Assembly (NCBI GenBank): GCA_020024465.1
Contig: JAHHTT010000026.1
Span: forward strand, 1 to 30,099
Direction: 5' to 3'
DNA from: Odoribacter sp.
GTDB taxonomy: Bacteria > Bacteroidota > Bacteroidia > Bacteroidales > Marinifilaceae
Length of the DNA stretch: 30,099 nt
Below the pieces are notes generated by a model. The model saw only the letters and a list, made by a program, of their open reading frames with translations. It ran no database searches and was not told where the DNA came from. This document shows positions 16,224 through 23,755 of this stretch, one piece after another (within the stretch, counting starts at the first letter, position 1; every line of letters begins with the position of its first letter). Position numbers and translations under genes: made by a program.

Positions 16224-17852
16224 ATGCAAATTGAAGGTAATATCATAGATATTGAAAAACGAAAAATTTTTTCTGGTGTAATTTTAGTAGAGAATGGTGT
16301 GATTAAATCCATTACGGAAAATAATAATCGTTATAAATATTTTATTGCTCCTGGATTTGTAGATGCTCATGTGCATATAGAAAGCTCCATGTTGGTTCCG
16401 TCGGAATTTTCCAAATTGGCTATCAGAAAAGGTACTGTAGCGCTTGTGGCCGATCCGCATGAAATTGCAAATGTATTGGGGAAGGAGGGTGTTGGTTTTA
16501 TGGTGGAGGAGGCTAAGTATGCTTCTATAAAGATGTTTTTTACAATACCTTCTTGTGTGCCGGCAACATCTTTTGATTGTTCCGGCGGGAAGATTTCATC
16601 ACATGATGTGGAAAATTTATTTGATTCCGGATTATTTGTAGGTTTGTCAGAGATGATGAATATCCCCGGAGTGCTGATGGATGATATTGAAGTGTGGTCT
16701 AAAATTAATAGTGCACGTAAGCGGAATTTGGTGATAGATGGACATGCACCGGGTTTGAAAGGGGATGATTTGATTAAATATATTGCTGCCGGTATTACAA
16801 CGGATCATGAATGTACAACGAAAGAGGAGGCCTTGGAAAAAATTACCGGTGGAATGAAAATATTGATTCGGGAGGGAAGTGCTGCAAAAAATTATGAAGC
16901 TTTAAAAGATTTGATAAAAGAGTATCCGGATGAAGTGATGTTCTGTACCGATGATTCTCATCCGGATGATTTGATTAAAATCGGACATATTGATAAAATG
17001 GTGAAGCGGGCTGTGGCGGATGGGTTTGATTTGTTTGATGTTTTGAAAATAGCTTCTTTAAATCCTATCCGTCATTATCATTTGGATGTGGGAACATTAA
17101 AAGTAGGGGAAAAAGCAGATTTTGCCATTTATGATAACTTAAAAGATTTCTCGGTTTTATCTGTTTATATTGATGGTATAAAGCGATATGACAGAAGTAT
17201 AAGAGAAGTTGATGATATTGCAAATAGATCCGGAAATATTATTCTGAATAAATTTGTGAGAAAAGAGATAGAAAAGAGTGATATAATAAAATATGTATCC
17301 CATCATGTTCCCTGTATAGATGTAGAGGATGGAAAAATTGTAACAGGAAAAAAGATTTTTAAAGTGGCTGCCGATTCATTTGATTTGGAATCGGATTTAG
17401 AATACGATGTTTTGAAAATAGTGTATATAAACCGTTATAAAAATGAGAATCCTCAGATAGCCCATATTCATGGAGTGGGTTTAAAACGGGGTGCTTTTGC
17501 TACGAGTATTTCTCATGATTCTCATAATCTGATAGCAGTTGGTTGCAGTAATAAGGAAATTGTAGCTGCAGTAAATGCCGTTATTCGTGAAAAAGGAGGT
17601 TTGGCTATAGCTGACGGTGACAGTGGGCGTGTAGAGGTGATGGCGTTGCCGATAGCCGGTATTATGAGTTATCAAAAAGGAAATGAAATAGCCGGGAAAT
17701 GGGAGGAATTGTGTGATAGATTAAATGAAATGGGTTGTTCTTTGAGTTCGCCTTTCATGACTCTTTCGTTTATGGCTTTGGTTGTAATTCCTGAATTGAA
17801 AATAGGAGAGAGGGGATTATTTGAATATTCTACTTTTAGTTTTATATCATAA
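16224..17852 (+). CDS. ade: Adenine deaminase
   Basis: Amidohydrolase-family metalloenzyme converting adenine to hypoxanthine and ammonia for purine salvage. The 542 residues include the metal-binding motif PGFVDAHVHIESSML (about 46-60), the Ade-specific DPHEIANVLG, IDGHAPGL, TTDHE and FCTDDSHPDDLI, plus the C-terminal Ade domain (IAHIHGVGLKRGAFATSISHDSHN). Length matches bacterial Ade. The uvrC gene begins 11 bp after it, so they are probably co-transcribed although functionally unrelated. Confidence 0.97.
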   Translation: MQIEGNIIDIEKRKIFSGVILVENGVIKSITENNNRYKYFIAPGFVDAHVHIESSMLVPSEFSKLAIRKGTVALVADPHEIANVLGKEGVGFMVEEAKYASIKMFFTIPSCVPATSFDCSGGKISSHDVENLFDSGLFVGLSEMMNIPGVLMDDIEVWSKINSARKRNLVIDGHAPGLKGDDLIKYIAAGITTDHECTTKEEALEKITGGMKILIREGSAAKNYEALKDLIKEYPDEVMFCTDDSHPDDLIKIGHIDKMVKRAVADGFDLFDVLKIASLNPIRHYHLDVGTLKVGEKADFAIYDNLKDFSVLSVYIDGIKRYDRSIREVDDIANRSGNIILNKFVRKEIEKSDIIKYVSHHVPCIDVEDGKIVTGKKIFKVAADSFDLESDLEYDVLKIVYINRYKNENPQIAHIHGVGLKRGAFATSISHDSHNLIAVGCSNKEIVAAVNAVIREKGGLAIADGDSGRVEVMALPIAGIMSYQKGNEIAGKWEELCDRLNEMGCSLSSPFMTLSFMALVVIPELKIGERGLFEYSTFSFIS

Positions 17853-17863
17853 TCAGTGGAAAT

Positions 17864-19687
17864 ATGGCTCTGTATGAAGATCGTCTGCGAGTAAAGATAA
17901 ATGAATTGCCGGATAAACCGGGAGTATATCAATATTTGGATTCCACAGGAACTGTTATTTATATAGGTAAGGCCAAAAATCTTAAGAACAGAGTATTGTC
18001 TTATTTGAGTAAAAGCAATCAGTCTAGCAAGACACTTTTACTTGTCAATAAGATACATGATTTGCGATATATAATAGTTAACAGTGAACAGGATGCGCTT
18101 TTGTTGGAGAATAATCTGATAAAAAAATACAAGCCTCGCTATAATATTCTTTTGAAAGATGACAAAACGTATCCATGGATATGTATAAGAAAAGAGAATT
18201 TTCCACGTGTATTCGTCACGCGCAGATATATTCATAACGGGTCGGAATATTTCGGACCCTATACTTCCGGGAAATTGGCGTATACATTAATATCCTTGAT
18301 TAAATCTTTGTATAGATTGCGGACCTGTAATTTAGTACTGAATCAAAAATCCATTTGTGCTCATAAATTTAAAGTATGTTTGGAATATCATATCGGTAAT
18401 TGCCAAGCACCTTGTGTCGGTAAGATTCAAGAGGAAGAGTATGGTGAGTATATTTCGCAAATCCGAAATATTCTGCGCGGTAATTTAGGTATGGTTGTTG
18501 AAACGATGACACGTAAAATGAATCGCTATGCCGATGAGTTGAAATATGAGGAGGCGAATGAAGTGAAAAAAGCTTTGGAACTGGTGAAGAATTATCAGGC
18601 TAAATCCACCATTGTGCGCACTACAATACATGATACGGATGTATTTTCTTATATTGAAACAGAAAAATACGCTTATGTAAACTATTTAAGAATTATACAA
18701 GGAGCTGTTGTACAGGTTCATTCCATCGAGTTAGAAAAGAAAATAGAAGAAGAAAAAGAGTCTGTTCTTGCTTTTGCCATTTTTGAAATACGTCAATTGA
18801 TGGGTAGCCAATCCAAAGAAATTATTATACCTTTCTATCCTGATATCCTGTTGGATGGTATCCAGTATGTTATTCCTCAAAAAGGGGACAAAAAGCAGTT
18901 ATTGGATTTGTCTGAGCGCAATATCAGATATTTTCGTCTGGACAAAGAGCGCCAACGTAGTCTTAAAAAAGATGATTTTTCATCTAATGTTTTAAAAACC
19001 ATACAGTTAGAGTTAAAATTACCTCGTTTGCCGTATCGTATAGAGTGTTTTGACAATTCCAATATCCAAGGTACTAATCCGGTAGCTGCCTGTACTGTGT
19101 TTATAAATGGAAAACCAGCCAAACGGGAATACAGAAAATTCCATGTTAAAAGTGTGGTGGGTCCGGATGATTTTGCATCGATGGAAGAAATAATTTATAG
19201 AAGATATTCCAGAGTTTTGGATGAAGGGACAGAATTACCGGATCTTATTGTGATTGACGGAGGCAAGGGGCAACTTCATTCTGCCATTAAGAGTCTTCAA
19301 AAACTTGAGTTATACGGTAAGATACCTATTGTAGGGTTGGCTGAGCGTATGGAGGAGATTTATTATCCGGGAGATAAAGATCCTTATCTGTTAGGTAAAA
19401 ATTCGATAGCATTGAAGATATTGATGCAGATCAGGGATGAAGCCCACCGTTTTGGAATTACTTTTCACCGTAAATTGAGAGAAAAATCGCAGACACAAAG
19501 TGTATTAAGCGAAATATACGGGATAGGTGAAAATACTGAAATAGTCTTATTGCAGACATTTAAGTCTGTTGAAAATATTTCTGTCCGAAGTCAGGAAGAG
19601 TTGTCAGCAGTGATAGGTAGGAAAAGAGCTGCGATAATTTACAATCATTTTCATGAAAAAAATAACCCGGATAATTCCGGGTTATAA
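17864..19687 (+). CDS. uvrC: Excinuclease ABC subunit C
   Basis: Nuclease of nucleotide excision repair that makes both incisions with UvrA and UvrB. The 607 residues show the GIY-YIG domain (PGVYQYLDSTGTVIYIGKAK, about 18-37), a UvrB-binding UVR segment (KMNRYADELKYEEANEVKKALE, about 220-242), the RNase H-like endonuclease domain (ECFDNSNIQGTNPVAACTVF, LIVIDGGKGQL, IRDEAHRFGITFHRK) and a C-terminal helix-hairpin-helix region. The last codons form a hairpin that appears to end the convergent S41 protease transcript; the stop codon is only 2 bp from that gene. Confidence 0.98.
   Translation: MALYEDRLRVKINELPDKPGVYQYLDSTGTVIYIGKAKNLKNRVLSYLSKSNQSSKTLLLVNKIHDLRYIIVNSEQDALLLENNLIKKYKPRYNILLKDDKTYPWICIRKENFPRVFVTRRYIHNGSEYFGPYTSGKLAYTLISLIKSLYRLRTCNLVLNQKSICAHKFKVCLEYHIGNCQAPCVGKIQEEEYGEYISQIRNILRGNLGMVVETMTRKMNRYADELKYEEANEVKKALELVKNYQAKSTIVRTTIHDTDVFSYIETEKYAYVNYLRIIQGAVVQVHSIELEKKIEEEKESVLAFAIFEIRQLMGSQSKEIIIPFYPDILLDGIQYVIPQKGDKKQLLDLSERNIRYFRLDKERQRSLKKDDFSSNVLKTIQLELKLPRLPYRIECFDNSNIQGTNPVAACTVFINGKPAKREYRKFHVKSVVGPDDFASMEEIIYRRYSRVLDEGTELPDLIVIDGGKGQLHSAIKSLQKLELYGKIPIVGLAERMEEIYYPGDKDPYLLGKNSIALKILMQIRDEAHRFGITFHRKLREKSQTQSVLSEIYGIGENTEIVLLQTFKSVENISVRSQEELSAVIGRKRAAIIYNHFHEKNNPDNSGL
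19662..19685 (-). terminator. Intrinsic terminator of the leftward S41 protease gene, embedded in the 3' end of uvrC
   Basis: ATAACCCGG (19662-19670) pairs with CCGGGTTAT (19677-19685) around a 6-base loop. Read on the minus strand the stem is followed directly by six T residues, the pattern of a Rho-independent terminator for transcription from the right. The + strand side has no adjacent T-run. Confidence 0.8.
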
Positions 19688-19689
19688 TA

Positions 19690-21339
19690 TCAAGGGTTCA
19701 ATATTTTTTTATATTTTTCCTGATTGGCAAGTAGTTCGGCAGCCTCTATAATTTCTTTGTCGTGTTTTGATCTGTATTTGAGAAGTCCTTCAAGATAGTA
19801 GTAGCGCTGCAGAAACTGTTCTGTGAGGAATGAAGTTATTTCATTCCGAAAAAGATTCATGTCCCGATCTATCGAGTGTTGTAATTCATGTTTCAGTTTG
19901 TCAATTGTTTCTTTGGATGTCTCATAGTATTTTTCATTTTTTGCTATATCAATCAGTTTGTCCAGTGTTCTTTGAGATTCTGTTTCATAGCTGAAATTCA
20001 TTTCCTTCAGATAGTTTTTGAATTCATTATAAATTTCATCTGTGATCCGGAAGAGTTCTATGTCGTCTATATTCTCATGACGGAGCGCGTAGTTGTTGAT
20101 AAAATCAAAAGTCATGTCCTGTAATACTAATTCCTGTGTAATTCTGGCATATTCTTGAGGAGCAATTTTTATATCGGGGGTTATACCACCGCCATCATAT
20201 ACTTTGCGACCATTGAGAGTAGAGTATTCGGTGATGAGAGAATCCGGAATTTTACCGACACTTCCATCGGGATTTCTGTGAGTGTAATCAAGGGCTTGAA
20301 TACATCTTCCGCTAGGGATATAATATTTGGCTGTTGTAACTTTTAATTTTGTGTTATAAGCAAGATCCCGTACATTTTGAACCAATCCCTTTCCGAAGGA
20401 TCTTTCTCCTATTAAAACGGCTCTATCGAGGTCTTGAAGGGCTCCGGCCACAATTTCAGCAGCTGAGGCAGAACCGCGGTCAATTAAAACCGCGAGGGGC
20501 ATTTCCGGCACGATAGGATTTTTACCTGCAGTATATTCTTTGTCCCATTGTTTCAGTTTCCCTTTTGTGTTGACCACTTTTGAATTTTTCGGTACAAAAT
20601 AGTTTACTATCTCTACAGCTTGGTCCAAGAGTCCTCCGCTGTTGCCGCGCAGGTCGAATATCATGGATTCAGCTCCTTTGTTTTTCAGTTCAATCAAAGC
20701 TGTCCTAACATCTGCTGCTGATTTATCCGTAAAACTGGTAAGACAGATATATCCTGTTTTACTGTTGACCATTCCGTAGTAGGGTACACAGGGCAATTGT
20801 ATTTTTTTGCGAATTGCTTTTTTTATCAATGGTTTTTCATGAAATTCCCGTTTTATTTTAATGGTAATTTCTTTTTCAGGTTGCCCTTTGAGCATGGCAC
20901 TGACACCGGCTACGTCTTTTCCTTTTGTTGAATTGCCGTCTATGGCAAGAATAATGTCACCCGGGAGTAATCCGGCTTTATCTGCCGGAGAATCTTTATA
21001 TGGTTCGCGAATGATTACCTGTTCGCCTTTTTTGCTGATGACCGAACCAATGCCGGCATATTCACCAGTAGTCATTAATTTGACATCTTCTGTTTCCGAT
21101 TCGGGGTAATAGACTGTATAAGGGTCCAGCGATTTCAGCATGGCATTGATACCTGTGGTAATCATTTTCTCGGGATTTACCCCATCGACATAAAAAAGAT
21201 TGACATCTCTGAAAAGAGATGCAAAAATGTTTAAGTTTTTGCTGATTTCGAAGTTTTTATCGTCATTTTTAAGGGACGTCAATCCAATACTTATGGCAAT
21301 GACGGCTACAGCCATAATAAGAATTCTTTTTGTCTTCAT
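19690..21339 (-). CDS. Carboxy-terminal processing protease (S41 peptidase, CtpA/Tsp type)
   Basis: Periplasmic serine protease that trims or degrades envelope proteins from their C-termini. The 549 residues have an N-terminal signal or anchor segment (about 5-23), a PDZ domain (about 85-165; GIGSVISKKGEQVIIREPYKDSPADKAGL) and the S41 catalytic domain. I place the catalytic Ser at 292 in DRGSASAAEIVAGAL and the Lys at 317 in GERSFGKGLVQN; their 25-residue spacing is the one I recall for E. coli Tsp. A helical C-terminal extension of about 130 residues follows. The gene is 123 bp from yidD upstream, with no clear promoter consensus, and converges on uvrC. Confidence 0.96.
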   Translation of the reverse strand: MKTKRILIMAVAVIAISIGLTSLKNDDKNFEISKNLNIFASLFRDVNLFYVDGVNPEKMITTGINAMLKSLDPYTVYYPESETEDVKLMTTGEYAGIGSVISKKGEQVIIREPYKDSPADKAGLLPGDIILAIDGNSTKGKDVAGVSAMLKGQPEKEITIKIKREFHEKPLIKKAIRKKIQLPCVPYYGMVNSKTGYICLTSFTDKSAADVRTALIELKNKGAESMIFDLRGNSGGLLDQAVEIVNYFVPKNSKVVNTKGKLKQWDKEYTAGKNPIVPEMPLAVLIDRGSASAAEIVAGALQDLDRAVLIGERSFGKGLVQNVRDLAYNTKLKVTTAKYYIPSGRCIQALDYTHRNPDGSVGKIPDSLITEYSTLNGRKVYDGGGITPDIKIAPQEYARITQELVLQDMTFDFINNYALRHENIDDIELFRITDEIYNEFKNYLKEMNFSYETESQRTLDKLIDIAKNEKYYETSKETIDKLKHELQHSIDRDMNLFRNEITSFLTEQFLQRYYYLEGLLKYRSKHDKEIIEAAELLANQEKYKKILNP

Positions 21340-21462
21340 TCTATTATATTTTATCTGTTATTATACATATTGGATATTTAATAAACGAAAATAATAGTTA
21401 TTCTTGAAAATAAGAAGTAACGGAGGAAATTTATATGTTTATTAAGAAGGCTCTTTATTTTT

Positions 21463-21693
21463 TTAAGGAACAGGGTCGTATCCGCTTCCGCCCCAAGGAT
21501 GGCAGCGAAGCAAGCGTTTTATAGCTAGCCAGATACCTTTAATGGGTCCGTATTTTTTGATTGCTTCAACAGCATATTGTGAGCAAGTGGGTGTATATCT
21601 GCAAGTAGGTGGTTTCAGTGGAGAAATGCAGTATTGATAAAATTTGACGGGAATCAGAAATAAAAGTGTGAAAATTCTTTTGAGATATTGCAT
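21463..21693 (-). CDS. yidD: Membrane protein insertion efficiency factor YidD
   Basis: Small inner-membrane-associated protein helping YidC-dependent insertion. The 76 residues contain the whole family signature: FYQYCISPLKPPTCRYTPTCSQYAVEAIKKYG and the C-terminal LLRCHPWGGSGYDPVP with conserved cysteines. It begins one base after the rnpA stop codon, the conserved rnpA-yidD order, though rpmH and yidC are not here. Confidence 0.97.
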   Translation of the reverse strand: MQYLKRIFTLLFLIPVKFYQYCISPLKPPTCRYTPTCSQYAVEAIKKYGPIKGIWLAIKRLLRCHPWGGSGYDPVP

Positions 21694-21694
21694 A

Positions 21695-22087
21695 TTATTC
21701 CTGGTTAATTTCTGTGGCGCAGCGAGTGGCTATTTTTTGCAATATAATTTTCACTGCTTTTTCTGTTTTCGCAAATGTAGGTAAGCTGTAATCAAGATAT
21801 ACTAACAGAATATCAATGGTTTTACCTTCCGGTATTTCGTTGTAAAGGATCGCTTTATTTAAGCGGAAAGCTTCGCGTACCAATCTTTTTACACGATTCC
21901 GCTTTACAGCACGTTTAAATCTTTTTTTGCCGACACTGACAGCTATTCTGGCAGGATGAATTCCGGGAATCGAAGATATTTTGTATATGATCCGGAACGG
22001 ATATTTTACGAAACTCAGTTCAGACGCAAGTAATTCTTCCACGAGAATTCTACTGCATAAGCGTTCTGTTTTACTGAGTGTGTACAT
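21695..22087 (-). CDS. rnpA: Ribonuclease P protein component
   Basis: Basic protein subunit of RNase P, which processes tRNA 5' ends. The 130 residues include the RNR signature region KKRFKRAVKRNRVKRLVREAFR (about 54-75) that contacts the RNA, and the hydrophobic core IDILLVYLDY. Length is typical. A strong hairpin lies 18 bp upstream of the start codon, between this gene and hemD. yidD follows after 1 bp. Confidence 0.97.
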   Translation of the reverse strand: MYTLSKTERLCSRILVEELLASELSFVKYPFRIIYKISSIPGIHPARIAVSVGKKRFKRAVKRNRVKRLVREAFRLNKAILYNEIPEGKTIDILLVYLDYSLPTFAKTEKAVKIILQKIATRCATEINQE

Positions 22088-22105
22088 AAATAAGAATGAA
22101 TTTGA

Positions 22106-22136
22106 AAATGTCCGGAATTTATGGTTCCGGACATTT
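22106..22136 (-). terminator. Hairpin between hemD and rnpA, probable terminator or attenuator
   Basis: A perfect 12-bp stem (AAATGTCCGGAA / TTCCGGACATTT) with a 7-base loop (22118-22124). On the minus strand it is followed by TTTTC, so it could end the polA-hemD transcript. It ends 18 bp before the rnpA start codon, so rnpA either uses a promoter further upstream or depends on read-through. Confidence 0.7.
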
Positions 22137-22143
22137 GTATGTA

Positions 22144-22905
22144 TTATTTAGATTTATTTTCCTTATTGAACCGTTTGATATACTCTTCAAGAGCCATTGT
22201 CATGGAAGGACATTGCTGAGTGGGAGCTTTAATGTCCAGACGTAAACCGGCTTCTTCAACAGCAGTAGCGGTAGCAGGTCCGAAAGCTGCAATAGCTAAC
22301 GTGTCCTGAACAAAATCCGGAAAGTTTTGAAATAATGACTTAATACCCGAAGGGGTATAAAAGGCAATGATATCATATTCTTTCAAGTCTTTAATATCGC
22401 TTAAATCGCTGGCAATGGTTTTATAAAGTATTGCTTTTGTATATTTTAGGTTCAGTTTATCCAGCAGACCGGGAATATTTTCTTTGTGTATGTCAGAAAG
22501 AGGGACCAGAAAATTCTCTGTTTTATGTTTCAACAGAATTTTTGTCATGTCGTCCACTTTCTTATCGCCATAGAAAATTTTTCTTTTTCTATAAACAATG
22601 TATTTTTGCAGATAGAATGCTGTTGCTTCTGAGATACAGAAATACTTCATGGTATCTGGAACCGTTATACGCATTTCTTGGCAAATTCTGAAAAAATGGT
22701 CAATGGCAGTCCGACTGGTAAAGATGATACCTGTATGATCAAGGATATTGATTCTTTCCTGTCTGAATTCTTTTGCTGTTACACCTTCCACTTTTATAAA
22801 AGGTCGAAATTCCAGTTTTAATCCATACTTGTCGGCTAATTCCGAATATGGAGATTTGTCAGTAGTCGGTTGTGGTTGTGATACGAGTATTTTTTTTATC
22901 TTCAA
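22144..22905 (-). CDS. hemD: Uroporphyrinogen-III synthase family protein
   Basis: 253-residue protein with the two-domain HemD layout. Recognisable segments are IIFTSRTAIDHFFRIC (about 60-75), the central linker and IIAFYTPSGIKSLFQNFPDF plus AIAAFGPATATAVEEAGLRLDIKAPTQQCPSMTMALEEYI, the C-terminal part where HemD proteins carry a conserved T/S-A and P-T pattern. The family cyclises hydroxymethylbilane to uroporphyrinogen III in heme and siroheme synthesis. No other tetrapyrrole gene is nearby, and the family is very divergent in sequence, so activity is less certain than membership. It follows the DUF4271 gene by 28 bp. Confidence 0.85.
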   Translation of the reverse strand: MKIKKILVSQPQPTTDKSPYSELADKYGLKLEFRPFIKVEGVTAKEFRQERINILDHTGIIFTSRTAIDHFFRICQEMRITVPDTMKYFCISEATAFYLQKYIVYRKRKIFYGDKKVDDMTKILLKHKTENFLVPLSDIHKENIPGLLDKLNLKYTKAILYKTIASDLSDIKDLKEYDIIAFYTPSGIKSLFQNFPDFVQDTLAIAAFGPATATAVEEAGLRLDIKAPTQQCPSMTMALEEYIKRFNKENKSK

Positions 22906-22933
22906 AGCAATAAAGTTTTAGTTTGTTACTCTT

Positions 22934-23755
22934 TTATACCACTGCTTTATATAAAAAAAGTAGCGGCAACAATTCGAGAGCACAAAAGTACAAAATCATA
23001 TACAAAATTGAAACTTTGTAGTGAAAGAATATTGCAAACCAACGAACTATTTTAACCATCATTAATAGACTTAAGCAGATAATCGTTGCTGTAACAAGCT
23101 GAGATACTGTTTTCTCTTGTACAAAGAAAAGTGCCATAACGAATGGAGATATAAGTAGTCCTGAGCCGATGTGAAAAGTCCATAGATTGACGATAAATTC
23201 GTTGGCAATCTGTCTGGCATGGAACGTCCATCCCAGAAAATATACAGTGAAGAGTAGAGTTAGGTGATAAAATAGTAGACTTCCGAATAAAGCAAGGCTG
23301 TATATTGAAAAAAAAGATCCGATTGAGAGATAGGATAGGAAAACTGCCAAAACAGAAAAGGAGAGAATCAGTCCCATACTGTAGAACACCAGATTGGGCA
23401 ATATTCCTTCATTTAGGAGAAGGACAGTTCTTTTTCTTTGTGCCATGGCATATATGATACCGGAGATCAAATTTTTGCCTCTTAAACGAATTGTGGCAAA
23501 TATGACCAGAAAAATGATAGTAAAGATCAGGTTGTGTATAAGGTTTTTGCCTGTATCAATTCTGGAATAAGGCATAGGGTATGTTACAGACGGGCATATT
23601 TCAAAGGTATCTGCCAAGAGTTCCGCCTTGTCCGATACAGAAATGTCTTCCTGTAGCCATAAGTAATCGGATTCCGCACATTGAACAGAATCTTCCTGCA
23701 CACTATTTTGTATTTTTTCCAGTTGATACATATGTATAAAATTAGTGTGCTTCAT
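22934..23755 (-). CDS. DUF4271 multi-spanning membrane protein
   Basis: 273 residues: a soluble N-terminal part of about 75 residues, then about six or seven hydrophobic segments (among them LIHNLIFTIIFLVIFATIRL at about 68-87, SFSVLAVFLSYLSIGSFFSI, LLFYHLTLLFTVYFLGWTF, GLLISPFVMALFFV, ATIICLSLLMMVKIV and ILYMILYFCALELLPLLFL). This size and the position between polA and hemD fit DUF4271, a Bacteroidota family of unknown function. The start at 23755 overlaps the polA stop by 14 bases; an internal ATG at 23731 would instead leave a 10-bp gap and is equally plausible. Confidence 0.8.
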   Translation of the reverse strand: MKHTNFIHMYQLEKIQNSVQEDSVQCAESDYLWLQEDISVSDKAELLADTFEICPSVTYPMPYSRIDTGKNLIHNLIFTIIFLVIFATIRLRGKNLISGIIYAMAQRKRTVLLLNEGILPNLVFYSMGLILSFSVLAVFLSYLSIGSFFSIYSLALFGSLLFYHLTLLFTVYFLGWTFHARQIANEFIVNLWTFHIGSGLLISPFVMALFFVQEKTVSQLVTATIICLSLLMMVKIVRWFAIFFHYKVSILYMILYFCALELLPLLFLYKAVV

